DNA of 5,057 nt. Source: Marinagarivorans sp. UBA5870. GTDB taxonomy: Bacteria > Pseudomonadota > Gammaproteobacteria > Pseudomonadales > Cellvibrionaceae. Below are positions 4,541 to 5,057 of the stretch, piece after piece. A program made the position numbers and the translations under genes. Position 1 is the stretch's first letter; the number at the start of each line of letters is the position of its first letter. Under the pieces are notes generated by a model, which saw nothing but the letters and a program-made list of their open reading frames with translations, searched no databases and was not told where the DNA came from. Location of the stretch: positions 6,874 to 11,930 of the forward strand of contig DJFO01000254.1 in assembly GCA_002432555.1 (NCBI GenBank), in the 5' to 3' direction.

Positions 4541-5057
4541 GTGAGTCGAAACCGAGTGGTAGTGACCGGTATGGGTATGGTCAGTCCCGTGGGACATAAC
4601 GTAGCCGACTCATGGTCCGCAATCCTGGCGGGCAAAAGTGGTGCATCGACTATCGAAACCTTCGACGCCTCAGCCTTCGCGACCCAATTCAGCGCCTCCG
4701 TAAAAAATCTTGATCTCACACCTTATTTGTCCGAAAAAGAAGCGCGCAAAGTAGACCCTTTCATCCGGTACGGCATGGCAGCGGGCGTGCAGGCCGTGGC
4801 GGATTCCGGTTTGGTGGTTACAGCCGAAAACGCCGAGCGCATCGGGTGCGTAATTGGCTCAGGCATCGGTGGTCTCGGTTCAATCGAAGAAACCGCCATG
4901 GCTATCAAAGACCGGGGCCCCCGCCGGGTGTCGCCTTTCTTCGTTCCCGGCTCCATCATTAATATGATCGCCGGTAACTTATCGATTCGCTACGGTTTCA
5001 AGGGTGCCAATATTGCCCTTACGACGGCCTGTACCACCGGCACCCACTGCATTGGAC
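4541..5057 (+). CDS. fabF: 3-oxoacyl-ACP synthase II FabF (N-terminal part)
   Basis: FabF (KAS II) condenses malonyl-ACP with acyl-ACP in fatty acid elongation, including the step toward cis-vaccenate in relatives. The visible 172 residues are the first two-fifths of a protein that is normally about 413 long; the gene runs off the right edge. It starts MSRNRVVVTGMGMVSPVG, typical of the thiolase-fold condensing enzymes, and then shows KVDPFIRYGMAA (70-81), CVIGSGIGGL (103-112), RRVSPFFVPGSIINM (128-142) and the active-site block TTACTTGTHCIG (161-172) with the nucleophile Cys164. The two catalytic histidines lie beyond the window. DPFIRYGMAA and position after acpP point to FabF rather than FabB. 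Translation starts at GTG 4541, five bases after GGAGG. It follows the acpP terminator, and no clear promoter of its own is seen. Confidence 0.96.
   Translation, partial: MSRNRVVVTGMGMVSPVGHNVADSWSAILAGKSGASTIETFDASAFATQFSASVKNLDLTPYLSEKEARKVDPFIRYGMAAGVQAVADSGLVVTAENAERIGCVIGSGIGGLGSIEETAMAIKDRGPRRVSPFFVPGSIINMIAGNLSIRYGFKGANIALTTACTTGTHCIG

Noticed and set aside
1..5057. Mobile elements, CRISPR arrays, tRNA or rRNA genes, or foreign inserts.
   Set aside because: None is seen. The gene order is conserved core chromosome, and I noticed no abrupt change in base composition or broken genes.

Overview
The window is a stretch of core chromosome from a gammaproteobacterium. It carries the conserved ribosomal-protein, phospholipid and fatty-acid synthesis cluster: maf/yceF (leftward, cut by the left edge), then rightward yceD, rpmF, plsX, fabD, fabG, acpP and fabF (cut by the right edge). 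All eight genes are recognisable from protein motifs. fabH, which sits between plsX and fabD in Escherichia coli, is absent here: only 24 non-overlapping bases (2129-2153) separate plsX from fabD. That layout is the one I recall from Pseudomonas. With the moderate GC content it suggests a Pseudomonas-, Cellvibrio- or Marinobacter-like lineage rather than an enteric one. The genus cannot be read from the sequence.

Layout. At 1-284 (minus) is the N-terminal half of a Maf-type nucleotide pyrophosphatase of the YceF group. The 79-base divergent spacer at 285-363 holds a near-consensus sigma-70 promoter for yceD. Its predicted transcription start lies almost on the yceD ATG, so that mRNA would be leaderless or nearly so. 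yceD, rpmF, plsX, fabD and fabG follow with gaps of 15 to 40 bases and look like one transcription unit. plsX starts with TTG, and fabG and fabF start with GTG. The 305-base gap at 3860-4164 has no convincing gene. It holds a 60-base two-tier inverted repeat, an AT-rich tract, a sigma-70-like promoter and a leader of about 110 bases for acpP. acpP is followed by a strong intrinsic terminator (4426-4466), and fabF starts 74 bases after it.

How the genes work together. YceD is linked to 23S rRNA accumulation and RpmF is ribosomal protein L32. PlsX makes acyl-phosphate from acyl-ACP for phospholipid synthesis. FabD loads malonate onto the acyl carrier protein AcpP, FabF condenses the chain, and FabG reduces the 3-keto product. 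The cluster therefore ties ribosome assembly to membrane synthesis. Both main promoters have a GCGCGC block just after the -10 box, a feature of growth-rate and ppGpp-sensitive promoters, which would fit such coupling.

No new biological system was found. The points worth a second look are regulatory: the apparently leaderless yceD start, the two-tier inverted repeat, the acpP leader with mini-ORFs, and the terminator with a competing hairpin.
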